Shown piece after piece: positions 8,707 through 16,957 of a DNA stretch of 64,000 bases; position 1 is the first letter of the stretch, and every line of letters begins with the position of its first letter. Under the pieces are notes generated by a model. That model ran no database searches. It was given only the letters and a program-made list of their open reading frames with translations, and was not told the origin of the DNA. The position numbers and the translations under genes were made by a program. Source of the stretch: Gemmatimonas sp. (GTDB taxonomy: Bacteria; Gemmatimonadota; Gemmatimonadetes; Gemmatimonadales; Gemmatimonadaceae); NCBI RefSeq assembly GCF_031426495.1, contig NZ_JANPLK010000044.1, positions 1 to 64,000 on the forward strand, read 5' to 3'.

Positions 8707-10406
8707 CCGTCCGTCGGCCACTCCACCGCGCCGGAGTGTGTGACCGCGCCGAGATGCGCGGGGCCGACTAGGCGGGTGTACTTCTCCAGCACCCCGCCGA
8801 GTCTCACCGGAACGGCCACCGGCAGCGCTGCCAGTCGCACGGCCATTTCGGCGTCGCTGAGCTCCACCGCAATACGGCGCGCCTCAGGACGCGCGTCGAT
8901 CGAGATGATATCGCCGTCGCGCAGCAGGGCGATCGGGCCTCTATCGGCCGCTTCCGGCCCCGCATGGCCTATGCACAGGCCGCGCGTGGCGCCGCTGAAG
9001 CGGCCATCGGTGAGGAGCGCCACGTCGGCGCCCATGCCCTGGCCGTAGATCAGTGCGGTGATGCCGAGCATCTCGCGCATGCCGGGGCCGCCCCGCGGGC
9101 CCTCGTTGCGGATCACCAGCACGTCGCCGCGCGCGTAGCGCTGGTCGCGCACTGCCGCCTGGGCCTGCTCCTCCGATTCGAACACCCGCGCCGGGCCGCG
9201 ATGCACCAGCGCGGTGAGTCCCGCGGTCTTGAGCAGCGCGCCGTCGGGGCAGAGGTTGCCCGTCAGCATGGTCACGCCGCCGTCGGCGGAGCGCGCATTC
9301 GCCACCGTGCGCACCACGTCGCCATCGGGCAGCGCGACGCCTTCGAGTTCCTGCGCCAGCGTACGCCCCGTGTACGTGAGACAGTCGCCGTGCATCGCCC
9401 CCGCCTCGAGTAGGGCGCGCATGACCACGCCGGCACCGCCCACGTGGTAGAGGTCGCGCGCCAGAAACCGGCCGCCCGGTTGCAGGTCGGCAATCAGTGG
9501 CGTGCGCGCAAAGACCACGGCCACGTCGTCCAGATGGAAGCGGATTCCGGCCTCGTGGGCGATGGCCGGCAGATGCAACGCGGCGTTGGTGGAGCCGCCG
9601 GTGGCCGATACCACCGCGCACGCATTCTCGAGTGAGGCGCGCGTGACGATATCACGCGGCAGCGGACCATCACCCATTACGGCGCGCATCAGCGCCACAC
9701 CGGCGCGTCGCATGAGTGGCGCGCGCTCGCTGTACACGGCGGGAATCATGCTCGAACCGATGGGTGCCAGGCCCAGCGCCTCCGACACCATACCCATCGT
9801 GTTCGCGGTGAACTGACCGGCGCAGGACCCCGCCGTGGGCAGGCACGCATGCGTGATCTCGTGCAAGTCGTCGGGTGTCGCCTCGTTGGCGAGCACCTTG
9901 CCGATCATCTCGTACGTCTCGCCGATGTTCGTGTCGCGTCCGCGGAAATGTCCCGGTAGCGCCGCACCCCCATGCACGAACACACCGGGCACGTTACAGC
10001 GCACGATGCCCATCATGAGGCCGGGCAAATTCTTGTCGCAGCCGCCGATGGCGAAGATGCCGTCCCACTGATGCCCGCGGGTCGACGCCTCAACACTATC
10101 GGCGATGATCTCGCGCGAGACCAGCGAAAAACGCATGCCGCTGTGCGCGATCGACAGCCCGTCGGACACCGATGCCACGGGACATTCGTGCGGCATGCCG
10201 CCCGCGGCGTAGATGCCGGTCTTGGCGTGCAACGCCTGGTCGCGCAGGAGCATGTTGCACGGGCTCATCTCGCCGCCGGTGTGAAACACGCCGATGTGCG
10301 GTCGCGCGATTTCATCGTCGTCATGCCCGAGCGCCTGCAGAAACGCCCGGGTGGGTGCGCGCAGCATGCCCTCGTGGATATTGGCCGAGCGGAAGCGCTT
10401 GGTCAT
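8703..10406 (-). CDS. IlvD/Edd family dehydratase (dihydroxy-acid dehydratase-like)
   Basis: This is an iron-sulfur dehydratase of 567 residues. The three cluster-type Cys positions are present: SPCN (Cys50), GGCDKN (Cys123) and GSCAG (Cys195). SLVSREIIADSVE and GPGMREML are also family hallmarks. The N-terminal substrate region reads GVFHTGGEMSPCN, unlike the usual IlvD version, so the substrate may be a sugar acid or another 2,3-dihydroxy acid rather than the branched-chain precursors. It is the last gene of a three-gene operon. Its ATG overlaps the stop of the upstream dehydrogenase by four bases (ATGA), so translation is probably coupled. Confidence 0.85.
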   Translation of the reverse strand: MTKRFRSANIHEGMLRAPTRAFLQALGHDDDEIARPHIGVFHTGGEMSPCNMLLRDQALHAKTGIYAAGGMPHECPVASVSDGLSIAHSGMRFSLVSREIIADSVEASTRGHQWDGIFAIGGCDKNLPGLMMGIVRCNVPGVFVHGGAALPGHFRGRDTNIGETYEMIGKVLANEATPDDLHEITHACLPTAGSCAGQFTANTMGMVSEALGLAPIGSSMIPAVYSERAPLMRRAGVALMRAVMGDGPLPRDIVTRASLENACAVVSATGGSTNAALHLPAIAHEAGIRFHLDDVAVVFARTPLIADLQPGGRFLARDLYHVGGAGVVMRALLEAGAMHGDCLTYTGRTLAQELEGVALPDGDVVRTVANARSADGGVTMLTGNLCPDGALLKTAGLTALVHRGPARVFESEEQAQAAVRDQRYARGDVLVIRNEGPRGGPGMREMLGITALIYGQGMGADVALLTDGRFSGATRGLCIGHAGPEAADRGPIALLRDGDIISIDARPEARRIAVELSDAEMAVRLAALPVAVPVRLGGVLEKYTRLVGPAHLGAVTHSGAVEWPTDG

Positions 10407-11320
10407 GCGGAGCCGCCCGCGGTGGCGCGCGTGAGGAACAGCGTCACGACCCGCGACACATCGGGATCGGCCCCGATGCTCGCGGTGCGGCTGGCTTCCA
10501 GCATCACCTCCGACGCGCGCGTGGCCATCGGCGCGTAGGCGCCGCATTCGCCGGCCAGTCGCACCACCTGATCGATGTCCTTGCGAAACGTGCCCAGTCC
10601 CCCGATGCGCGGCGTGTCCACGCCGGCCGCCATACGCGGTCCGAAAATCTGCAGCGGGAGTGAGTCGGCGAAGCCACCGGCCAACGCACCAGGCAACCGC
10701 GTGGCATCGATGCCGGACTTGCTCGCGAACGCCAGCATCTCGGCGATCGTCACGAGATTGCAGGCCACGATCATCTGGTTGCAGCTCTTGGCGAGTTGAC
10801 CGGCGCCATGTCCGCCCATGTGCGTCACGCGCTGCGACAGCGCCTCGAACACCGGGGCCGCGCGCGCGATGTCGTCGGCCTCGCCGCCAGCGAACACGAT
10901 CAGCTTGCCGGCGCGCGCCAAGGGCAGGCCGCCCGAGACCGGCGCATCGATCCAGCGCGCGCCGCACGCGCTGTCGAGTCGTTCGGCCATGTCGCGCGTG
11001 GTATCGGGCGCGATGCTCGACAAGTCGATCAGCAGTTGACCGCGGCGCATCACGGCGTCGATGCCATGCTGGCCGAACACCACCTCGTGTACGGCCGTCG
11101 TGTTGGTGAGACACAAGCACACGACGTCGCACGATTGGGCCAGCGCCCGCGGCGACTCAGCCAGCGTCGCGCCGAATGCCACCAGCGGCGTGGCCTTGTC
11201 GATCGTGCGGTTCCACACCGACACCGACAGGCCGCACTCGAGCAACCGCTCCACCATCGGCGTCCCGATGAGCCCCGTGCCGACAAACCCGATGCGCGGA
11301 CGCGCCGCTGTCTCAGGCAT
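10403..11320 (-). CDS. 3-Hydroxyisobutyrate dehydrogenase-family oxidoreductase
   Basis: This is an NAD(P)-dependent beta-hydroxyacid dehydrogenase of 305 residues. The Rossmann loop GFVGTGLIGTPM is at 11-22, the substrate loop DAPVSGG at 125-131 and the catalytic Lys178 in GAGQLAKSCNQM. Family members oxidise 3-hydroxyisobutyrate or reduce tartronate semialdehyde. Sitting between an SDR and an IlvD-type dehydratase, it more likely acts in sugar-acid or hydroxy-acid catabolism. It overlaps the SDR stop by eight bases. Confidence 0.9.
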   Translation of the reverse strand: MPETAARPRIGFVGTGLIGTPMVERLLECGLSVSVWNRTIDKATPLVAFGATLAESPRALAQSCDVVCLCLTNTTAVHEVVFGQHGIDAVMRRGQLLIDLSSIAPDTTRDMAERLDSACGARWIDAPVSGGLPLARAGKLIVFAGGEADDIARAAPVFEALSQRVTHMGGHGAGQLAKSCNQMIVACNLVTIAEMLAFASKSGIDATRLPGALAGGFADSLPLQIFGPRMAAGVDTPRIGGLGTFRKDIDQVVRLAGECGAYAPMATRASEVMLEASRTASIGADPDVSRVVTLFLTRATAGGSA

Positions 11321-12089
11321 ACAGGTGCAACCCGTTGTCCATGCGAATCACTTCGCCGGTGATGCCGGGGGCGCCGGCCACCAGGAAATACGCCAGCGCT
11401 GCCACTTCATTCACCTCGAGCAACCGCGGCAAGGCCTGCGTGATCAAATACTTCTCCTCCACCGCCTTCAGTTGCTCACCGTCGAGCACGCGACTGGGCA
11501 ATCCACCGCTCACGTAGCCCGGGGCGATCGCGTTCACCCGAATGTGCGGCGCGAGGGCGCGGGCCAGCGACAGCGTGAGCGTACTCACGGCGCCCTTCGA
11601 CGCCGCATACGCCACACTCGAGCCCAGTCCCGCCGTACCGGCGATACTCGAGAGATTCACCACGGCGCCACGTCCCGACTCGCGCAGTAGATCGCGACAG
11701 GCGCGGATCATGCGAAAGGTGCCGGTGAGATTCACATCGTAGGTGCGCGCAAACTCGCTCTCCGGCAACGCGTCGAGATCGGTGTGCGGAATGAAGCGCG
11801 TCGTGCCGGCGCAGTTCACCAGTGCATCGGTGCGCCCGAAGCGCTCGCGCATCGTGGAGGCGGCGGCATGACAGCTGTCGTCGCTGGTGACGTTGAGCAG
11901 CACGACCTCGGCCCGCGCCCCAAGCGTCGTGCACTCGGTCGCCACCGCGTCGGCCCCGGCGCGGGTGTCATCGTCGAGCGTACAGATGCCGACGTCCCAG
12001 CCGTGGCTGGCGAAGGTGCGGGCGCAGGCAGCGCCGATACCGGTCGCCGCACCGGTGATGAGGCAGACAGGTCTTGCGGGGGAGGTCAT
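11313..12089 (-). CDS. SDR-family oxidoreductase
   Basis: This is a classical short-chain dehydrogenase of 258 residues with GAATGIG at 13-19 (cofactor loop), NCAG at 92-95 and the catalytic set Ser148, Tyr161 and Lys165 (YAASK). It is the first gene of the SDR-dehydrogenase-dehydratase operon. There is no Shine-Dalgarno sequence. Instead TAAGCT lies seven bases before the ATG (12097-12102), consistent with a leaderless transcript. Sugar or sugar-acid dehydrogenases of this family often start such pathways; the exact substrate cannot be read from the sequence. Confidence 0.9.
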   Translation of the reverse strand: MTSPARPVCLITGAATGIGAACARTFASHGWDVGICTLDDDTRAGADAVATECTTLGARAEVVLLNVTSDDSCHAAASTMRERFGRTDALVNCAGTTRFIPHTDLDALPESEFARTYDVNLTGTFRMIRACRDLLRESGRGAVVNLSSIAGTAGLGSSVAYAASKGAVSTLTLSLARALAPHIRVNAIAPGYVSGGLPSRVLDGEQLKAVEEKYLITQALPRLLEVNEVAALAYFLVAGAPGITGEVIRMDNGLHLYA

Positions 12090-12159
12090 GCGGGAGAGCT
12101 TACCGGTGGGGAGGGGAATCGTCCACTCACCCGGCAGGCAATTCTCTGGAGAGTCGTGC

Positions 12160-13410
12160 ATGCGGCGTACGTGGCGTTGGACACTACTGACGGTATTGAC
12201 CGGTGCCGTCGGCGTGGCTGGGCTTGCGGCCTTCACGCAGCCGCCACGTCCTGCGTCATTCCTGTACGTCTGGACGGGCGATGCGGACAAAGCGAGCTCG
12301 GACTTTCTGGCCGTGATCGATGTGCGACGCGGGTCGGCCACCTATGGGCAGGTCATCTCCACGGTGCCAGTCGGCGCGAAAGGCACCGGGCCGCACCACA
12401 CGGAACATCAGGTGGAGCGCGACGGCATCCTGTTCGCCAACGGCTTCGGCGCCGGACGCACCTTTCGTTTCGACGTGACACAGGCGGCGTCCCCGAAACT
12501 GCTTGGCTCGTTCACGAACGTCGGTGATTACAGCTTCCCGCACTCGTTTGTGCAACTCGCCGGCGGCCATCTGTTGAGCACGTTTCAGGGACACGGGACC
12601 ACGAACACGCCGCCCGGCGGGTTGGTGGAGCTCGATCGAAAGGGTCGGTTGGTGCGCGCCACCAGCGCGCGTGCCACCGGCTTCGATACGCTCGACATGC
12701 GCCCTTACAGCCTGACGGTGCTACCGGCCATCGATCGCGTCGTGTCGACCAGTACGGACATGCTGGCCGACCACGGGGCGCATCTGCAGATCTGGCGTCT
12801 CTCCGACCTCGCGTTGCTGCATACGATCCCGCTGCCGAAAACCGCGGGAGGAGACGGGCATCAGCATGAAGGGGCCCCGACGGCGAAGTACAACGAGCAA
12901 CACCATCTGTTTCCGGGTGAACCGCGCACGCTGGCCGACGGCAAAACGGTGTTGCTGGCTACGTTCACCTGTGGCTTCTATCGCGTGAGTGCGATCGACT
13001 CGCCGACGCCGGCGATCGACTTCGTGAAGGCGTTCGGCGGCTTGGATTGCGCGGTGCCGGTGCTGGTGGGCAACACGTGGGTGCAGACGATTCCCGATGA
13101 ACACGCCGTCGTATCCCTCAGCGTGAGCGACCCGATGCATCCACGTGAACTCTCGCGCGTGACCTTCGACAGCACCTTCCGCCCGCACTGGATGGCGTTC
13201 GATGCGCCGTCGGGACGATTGGTGGTGAACGATGGCGAGTCACAGTTGCAGCTCGTCACGATGAGTGCCATCGGAGCGCTCGTCATCGACTCAGCGTTTC
13301 GCGAGCGCGGGGCGCAGCGCCCCGGCGTGCGCTTCGACCGTGCCACGTGGCCGCACGGTGCAACCGGGCCGGCGAAGGCGCACGGGAGTGTGTTCTCGCG
13401 AGGGCGCTAG
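12160..13410 (+). CDS. Selenium-binding protein (SBP56)-like propeller protein, exported
   Basis: The 416-residue product has an N-terminal hydrophobic leader (about 8-28). The segment DFLAVIDV...YGQVIST matches the first blade of SBP56/methanethiol oxidases. GPHHTEHQ, NVGDYSFPHSF and FRPHWMAFD supply the His-rich positions expected of its metal site. The CSSC motif of animal SELENBP1 is not seen, so the relation is distant and the activity is open. A TGGAGAG ribosome binding site precedes the ATG. The gene ends in TAGTG, so the next gene could begin on its last base. Confidence 0.7.
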   Translation: MRRTWRWTLLTVLTGAVGVAGLAAFTQPPRPASFLYVWTGDADKASSDFLAVIDVRRGSATYGQVISTVPVGAKGTGPHHTEHQVERDGILFANGFGAGRTFRFDVTQAASPKLLGSFTNVGDYSFPHSFVQLAGGHLLSTFQGHGTTNTPPGGLVELDRKGRLVRATSARATGFDTLDMRPYSLTVLPAIDRVVSTSTDMLADHGAHLQIWRLSDLALLHTIPLPKTAGGDGHQHEGAPTAKYNEQHHLFPGEPRTLADGKTVLLATFTCGFYRVSAIDSPTPAIDFVKAFGGLDCAVPVLVGNTWVQTIPDEHAVVSLSVSDPMHPRELSRVTFDSTFRPHWMAFDAPSGRLVVNDGESQLQLVTMSAIGALVIDSAFRERGAQRPGVRFDRATWPHGATGPAKAHGSVFSRGR

Positions 13411-13427
13411 TGCATATCCATCCCGAG

Positions 13428-14273
13428 ATGACGCATGGATATGCGCAGGCCAACGGCGTGCGGCTGCACTACGTGGAGCAGGGAAGCGGACCGTTGGTGA
13501 TCCTGCTGCATGGGTTCCCCGATTTCTGGTATAGCTGGCGTGACCAGTTGCCTGCACTCGCGGCGGCCGGCTATCGCGCGGTCGCCCCCGACCTGCGCGG
13601 CTACAACGAGAGCGAGCGGCCGCTGGGCATCGAGGCGTACTCCATCGACGTGCTCGCCGCCGACGTGGCCGCGCTCATTCACGCGCTGGGCGCCGAGCGC
13701 GCTACGGTCGTGGGGCACGATTGGGGAGGACTGGTGGCGTGGCACGTGGCCATGCATCACCCCGAGGTCGTGTCGTCGCTGGTGATCATGAACGCGCCGC
13801 ACCCGCTCGCCTTTCGTCGCGAACTCAAGGGCAATTGGGCACAGAAGCGGCGCTCGTGGTACATCGGGTTCTTTCAGCTGCCGTGGCTGCCCGAGGCGAT
13901 GCTGGCGATGGGCAACCGGTGGCTGTTGCGTCGCGTGCTGCGTCGCGGTGGTCCCGCGCACAACGACGCGGAGCTCGACGCCTACCTCGCGGCCTTTGCG
14001 GGACAGGGCGCGATGACGGCGGCGCTCAACTACTATCGCGCGCTGTTTCGCATTCGGTCGAAGCGACCGGTCACGATTCAGGCGCCCACGCTGCTCATTT
14101 GGGGGCTGCGCGATCGTTTTCTGCTGCCGGCGCTGGCGGAAGGCACTGAGGCGTGGGTGCCTAAGCTCGAGCGCCACGAGGAGCCGCGCGCCCGGCATTG
14201 GGTGCAGCATGACGCCGCAGCGTCGGTCAACGCGCAACTGCTGGCGTTCCTGTCGCACCACGCGGCAACGTAG
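13428..14273 (+). CDS. Alpha/beta hydrolase, epoxide hydrolase-like
   Basis: The 281-residue cytoplasmic hydrolase has the oxyanion motif HGFPDFW at 28-34, the nucleophile elbow GHDWGG with Asp98, a cap domain (about 135-215), an acidic residue in GLRDRF and the catalytic His in ARHWVQHD. The Asp nucleophile places it with epoxide hydrolases or haloalkane dehalogenases; HGFPDFWYSWR favours the former. An alternative GTG start at 13410 overlaps the preceding stop and adds six residues. Probably co-transcribed with the SBP56-like gene. Confidence 0.88.
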   Translation: MTHGYAQANGVRLHYVEQGSGPLVILLHGFPDFWYSWRDQLPALAAAGYRAVAPDLRGYNESERPLGIEAYSIDVLAADVAALIHALGAERATVVGHDWGGLVAWHVAMHHPEVVSSLVIMNAPHPLAFRRELKGNWAQKRRSWYIGFFQLPWLPEAMLAMGNRWLLRRVLRRGGPAHNDAELDAYLAAFAGQGAMTAALNYYRALFRIRSKRPVTIQAPTLLIWGLRDRFLLPALAEGTEAWVPKLERHEEPRARHWVQHDAAASVNAQLLAFLSHHAAT

Positions 14274-14337
14274 CGACACACATTCAATTACCGGGAGCCA
14301 ATCGCGCGATCCTCTTTACGAGGCACCGAGTTTCTCC

Positions 14338-14494
14338 ATGTCCCCGACACGCCGAGACGTTCTCACATCGGGCGCTGCGGCGCACCGGTGGTGGCGGCGG
14401 ACGCGGTGGTGGTGGTGGCGGCGGCATCAAGCTCGTGGGTGGCTCCAAGAGCACCGAGGAACTGATCGCGGGATGTCGCGCGCGGCCCCGGTGA
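14338..14494 (+). pseudogene. Remnant of a Tat-exported protein gene
   Basis: The ATG at 14338 opens with MSPTRRDVLTSGAAA, a twin-arginine signal start, but then reads Trp/Arg junk. Shifting one base at about 14385 gives a Gly-rich linker and IKLVGGSKSTEELIAGC, ending at the TGA at 14492-14494. Together they look like the two ends of a Tat-signal, Gly-linker protein that lost its middle. No ribosome binding site or intact domain remains. The rest of the 14274-14540 gap shows nothing else. Confidence 0.45.
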
Positions 14495-14540
14495 TTGCCT
14501 CTCGACGTTCATCGGGGTCGTGTCGTGTACACTGGCAGTG

Positions 14541-15647
14541 TCACGCTGGCGTCACACTGAGGAAGGCATCGGCCGGCGTGAGCAGCAGACCCGGCATGAA
14601 ACCCAGCACCAGCAGCAACACGAGCAGCGTGGCGGCCACCACGCGCTCGCGGGTGAGCAAGTCGGGGGCGATCGATGGCGTACCACGCCCGAGAAACGTC
14701 TTCGCGTAGCCGGTGAGCGTGGCGACGGCGAGAAAGGCGCTGGCGAGAATCATGGCCACGGTGCTGAACGGACTTTCCATCCAGAGCGTGTGCAGCAGGA
14801 GATCGTCGGCCACGAAACCGGCCATGCCGGGTAAGCCCACACCGGCGCCGCCAAACAGCGCAAAGGCCGCGGCTAACACCGGGAACGCGACCACGCGTCC
14901 ACCCGGGCCGCTGAAGGACACCGGACCGACGCGCGATTCGAGCGCGCTCGTCATGATGCCGATGCCGCCCAGCGCGAGACCCATGGTGACCGTCACGAGC
15001 AGAGCGGCGGCAAATCCGCCGTAGCTGGCGGTACCGATGGCGGCGAGCACCATGCCGCCGTGCATGGTCGTGGTGCCGCGATAGAAGCCGCGCAGGTCCT
15101 TCTGGACGAGCGTGATCAGTGCCGCCACAATGGCCGCGATGGCACCGCCGCGAATCAGCCACGGCGCCAGCGTCATCGCAGCGGCGTGATGATCGACGAA
15201 ACGCAGATGCACGAACACCAGCGCAATGGTCGACGCCAGCTGCTGGGTTTGCACCACCGGTGCCCGATCACAGAGCTGCGCCACACCGACATGCAGCGGC
15301 ATGGCACCGGTCCGCATGGCGATCGCCAGGCACGAGAGCACGAGCGCGATCGTGAGATGGCCAAGGTGCACACTGACTGCGGCGGCGGCCGTGAGACCTC
15401 CCGTGGTCAGCAGCATGAGCGCGCCGGTGCGCGTGAGATGCCACGCCCCCGCCGCGTGAATGAGCGCGCCGCCCGCGACGGCCGCATAGGCGACGGCGCC
15501 GTGTCCGGCGAAGAAGGCGATCGACTGCGTGGCAATGAGGGCCACCAGTGGCCAGAGCGGGCGCCGTCCTTGCTGGGCCAGCAGTGGCGCCGCCAACAAC
15601 ACGAGACAGAACACCAGGGCTTCCCAAGGAGCCGAGAACGGCGTCAT
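14541..15647 (-). CDS. NuoM/MrpA-like membrane subunit of a DAB inorganic-carbon system
   Basis: This is a hydrophobic protein of 368 residues with about ten membrane segments, from the proton-conducting antiporter family. The MRTGAMPLHVGVAQLCDRAP segment aligns with the family's helix-7 motif, but the usual Lys is Arg112. LVQKDLRGFYRGTTTMHGG matches the helix-8 amphipathic motif and LPGMAGFVADD the later Gly/Pro loop. At 368 residues it is shorter than NuoM (about 500). Its ATG overlaps the dabB stop (ATGA). It probably forms part of the membrane arm together with DabB. Confidence 0.8.
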   Translation of the reverse strand: MTPFSAPWEALVFCLVLLAAPLLAQQGRRPLWPLVALIATQSIAFFAGHGAVAYAAVAGGALIHAAGAWHLTRTGALMLLTTGGLTAAAAVSVHLGHLTIALVLSCLAIAMRTGAMPLHVGVAQLCDRAPVVQTQQLASTIALVFVHLRFVDHHAAAMTLAPWLIRGGAIAAIVAALITLVQKDLRGFYRGTTTMHGGMVLAAIGTASYGGFAAALLVTVTMGLALGGIGIMTSALESRVGPVSFSGPGGRVVAFPVLAAAFALFGGAGVGLPGMAGFVADDLLLHTLWMESPFSTVAMILASAFLAVATLTGYAKTFLGRGTPSIAPDLLTRERVVAATLLVLLLVLGFMPGLLLTPADAFLSVTPA

Positions 15648-16957
15648 GCGTCGGCACCCGAATCGATCGAGAGCGCGCGACGGAAGCGTTGGTCGGCCCG
15701 GTCGAGCAGACGCGCCATGTCCAGCATCGGCGCCAGCATGGCATCGGTGAGATCATCGAGGCGCAACCGATGCAGCGACGCCGCGTAGACGCGTACGGCC
15801 AGCCTGGGCGACCGTCGCTCGAGCCAGCTCGGCCCGCGATGGGCGTGCCCCAGGCGATGGCTGTCATGGATCATGTTCGGCGCCTTTAGGTACTGCCCCA
15901 GCCGTAAGAAGGCGTGACAGACGAGGTGGGCGAGTGCCAGCGTGGTCCAGCCCATCCCGATCTCAGCCAGGATCAACCCGACCTGCGCCAGCGTGGCGTG
16001 AGCCAATGCCCCCTTGGCGTCGGTGTGCACGCGTACCACAGCCGCGGCATAGACCGCGGTCGAGAGTCCGACGATCACCGCCATGGTGCGCGCAATCGGT
16101 GACACGTCCAGCACCGGCCAGACGCGCAACAGCAGGAACAACCCGGCGTGAATCGACACGGCGCCGTAGAACAGCGCACTCGACGGCGTGGGCCCTTCCA
16201 TCGCGCGCGGCAGCCAGCCGGAGAAGGGCAGCTGCGCCGACTTGCCCATCGCCGATAAGAGGAACAGCAGCGCGATCGCCGTGGACTGCATCGCGGGAAG
16301 CGCGGCCGCACTGCCTAAGGCGGAAAAGCGCGCTGATCCCAGCGCTTCGAACGTCATCACCGTCGCGATAAGCAGACCGGCGTCGGAGAACCGATACGTT
16401 GCGAAGGCGCGCAGCGAGGAGCGCACGGGTTCGTCGCGCTCGTGGAAGAAGCCAATGAAGAATGCCGACGAAATGCCGATCAGCTCCCAGCCCGCGAAAA
16501 ACAGCTCCAGGGCGCCCGCCAGCGCCACGAGCTGCGTGCCGGTCGCGAAGAGGCCGAGCAGCGTAAAGAAGCGCGTGTAGCCAGGCTCTTTGTGCAGATA
16601 CGTGCGCGAGAAGCGCGCCACGAGCGCGGTGAGCACCGAGGCGAACAGCGAAATGGTGGTCGAGATGCGATCGACCAGCAGCACGGCAGGAATACGAAAA
16701 TCGCGGATGCGCAGCCAGTCGCCGAATTCGATGTCGCCGGTAACCGGCGCACCGATCAGCCCCAGGTACCCCGCCAGCACCACCGCGCCGGCGCCGATCG
16801 ACACGAGGAGTCCACTGTGCACCACCGTCGTCACGAACCGTTCACTCGTCGCGCGTCGCCAGAGCAGGACGCGCGTCCCGATCAGCAGCACACTGACGAG
16901 CGGGGCCAGAATCGCGAGCGCCAGCGCGATACGCACGACAAACACGGAGTCCGTCAT
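15644..16957 (-). CDS. dabB: DabB-type NuoL-like membrane subunit
   Basis: The 437-residue polytopic protein carries the key charged residues of complex I antiporter subunits: Glu158 in FFAGWELIG and Lys239 in SAMGKSAQLPFSGWLPRAMEGPTP. The following SALFYGAVSIHAG replaces the SALIHAATM of NuoL, a variant associated with DUF2309 partners. In the family model it couples cation flow to CO2 hydration by DabA. Its ATG overlaps the dabA stop by four bases. It lacks the C-terminal helices of full NuoL; a second antiporter-like gene follows. Confidence 0.88.
   Translation of the reverse strand: MTDSVFVVRIALALAILAPLVSVLLIGTRVLLWRRATSERFVTTVVHSGLLVSIGAGAVVLAGYLGLIGAPVTGDIEFGDWLRIRDFRIPAVLLVDRISTTISLFASVLTALVARFSRTYLHKEPGYTRFFTLLGLFATGTQLVALAGALELFFAGWELIGISSAFFIGFFHERDEPVRSSLRAFATYRFSDAGLLIATVMTFEALGSARFSALGSAAALPAMQSTAIALLFLLSAMGKSAQLPFSGWLPRAMEGPTPSSALFYGAVSIHAGLFLLLRVWPVLDVSPIARTMAVIVGLSTAVYAAAVVRVHTDAKGALAHATLAQVGLILAEIGMGWTTLALAHLVCHAFLRLGQYLKAPNMIHDSHRLGHAHRGPSWLERRSPRLAVRVYAASLHRLRLDDLTDAMLAPMLDMARLLDRADQRFRRALSIDSGADA

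Noticed and set aside
11887..12159. N-terminal extension of the SBP56-like gene
   Set aside because: It reads antisense to the SDR gene; the internal ATG with a ribosome binding site and leader is the better start.
14387..14430. GGTGGTGGC-rich run as a G-quadruplex
   Set aside because: It is better explained as a Gly-codon run in a decayed Tat protein linker; the G-tracts are only two to three bases long.
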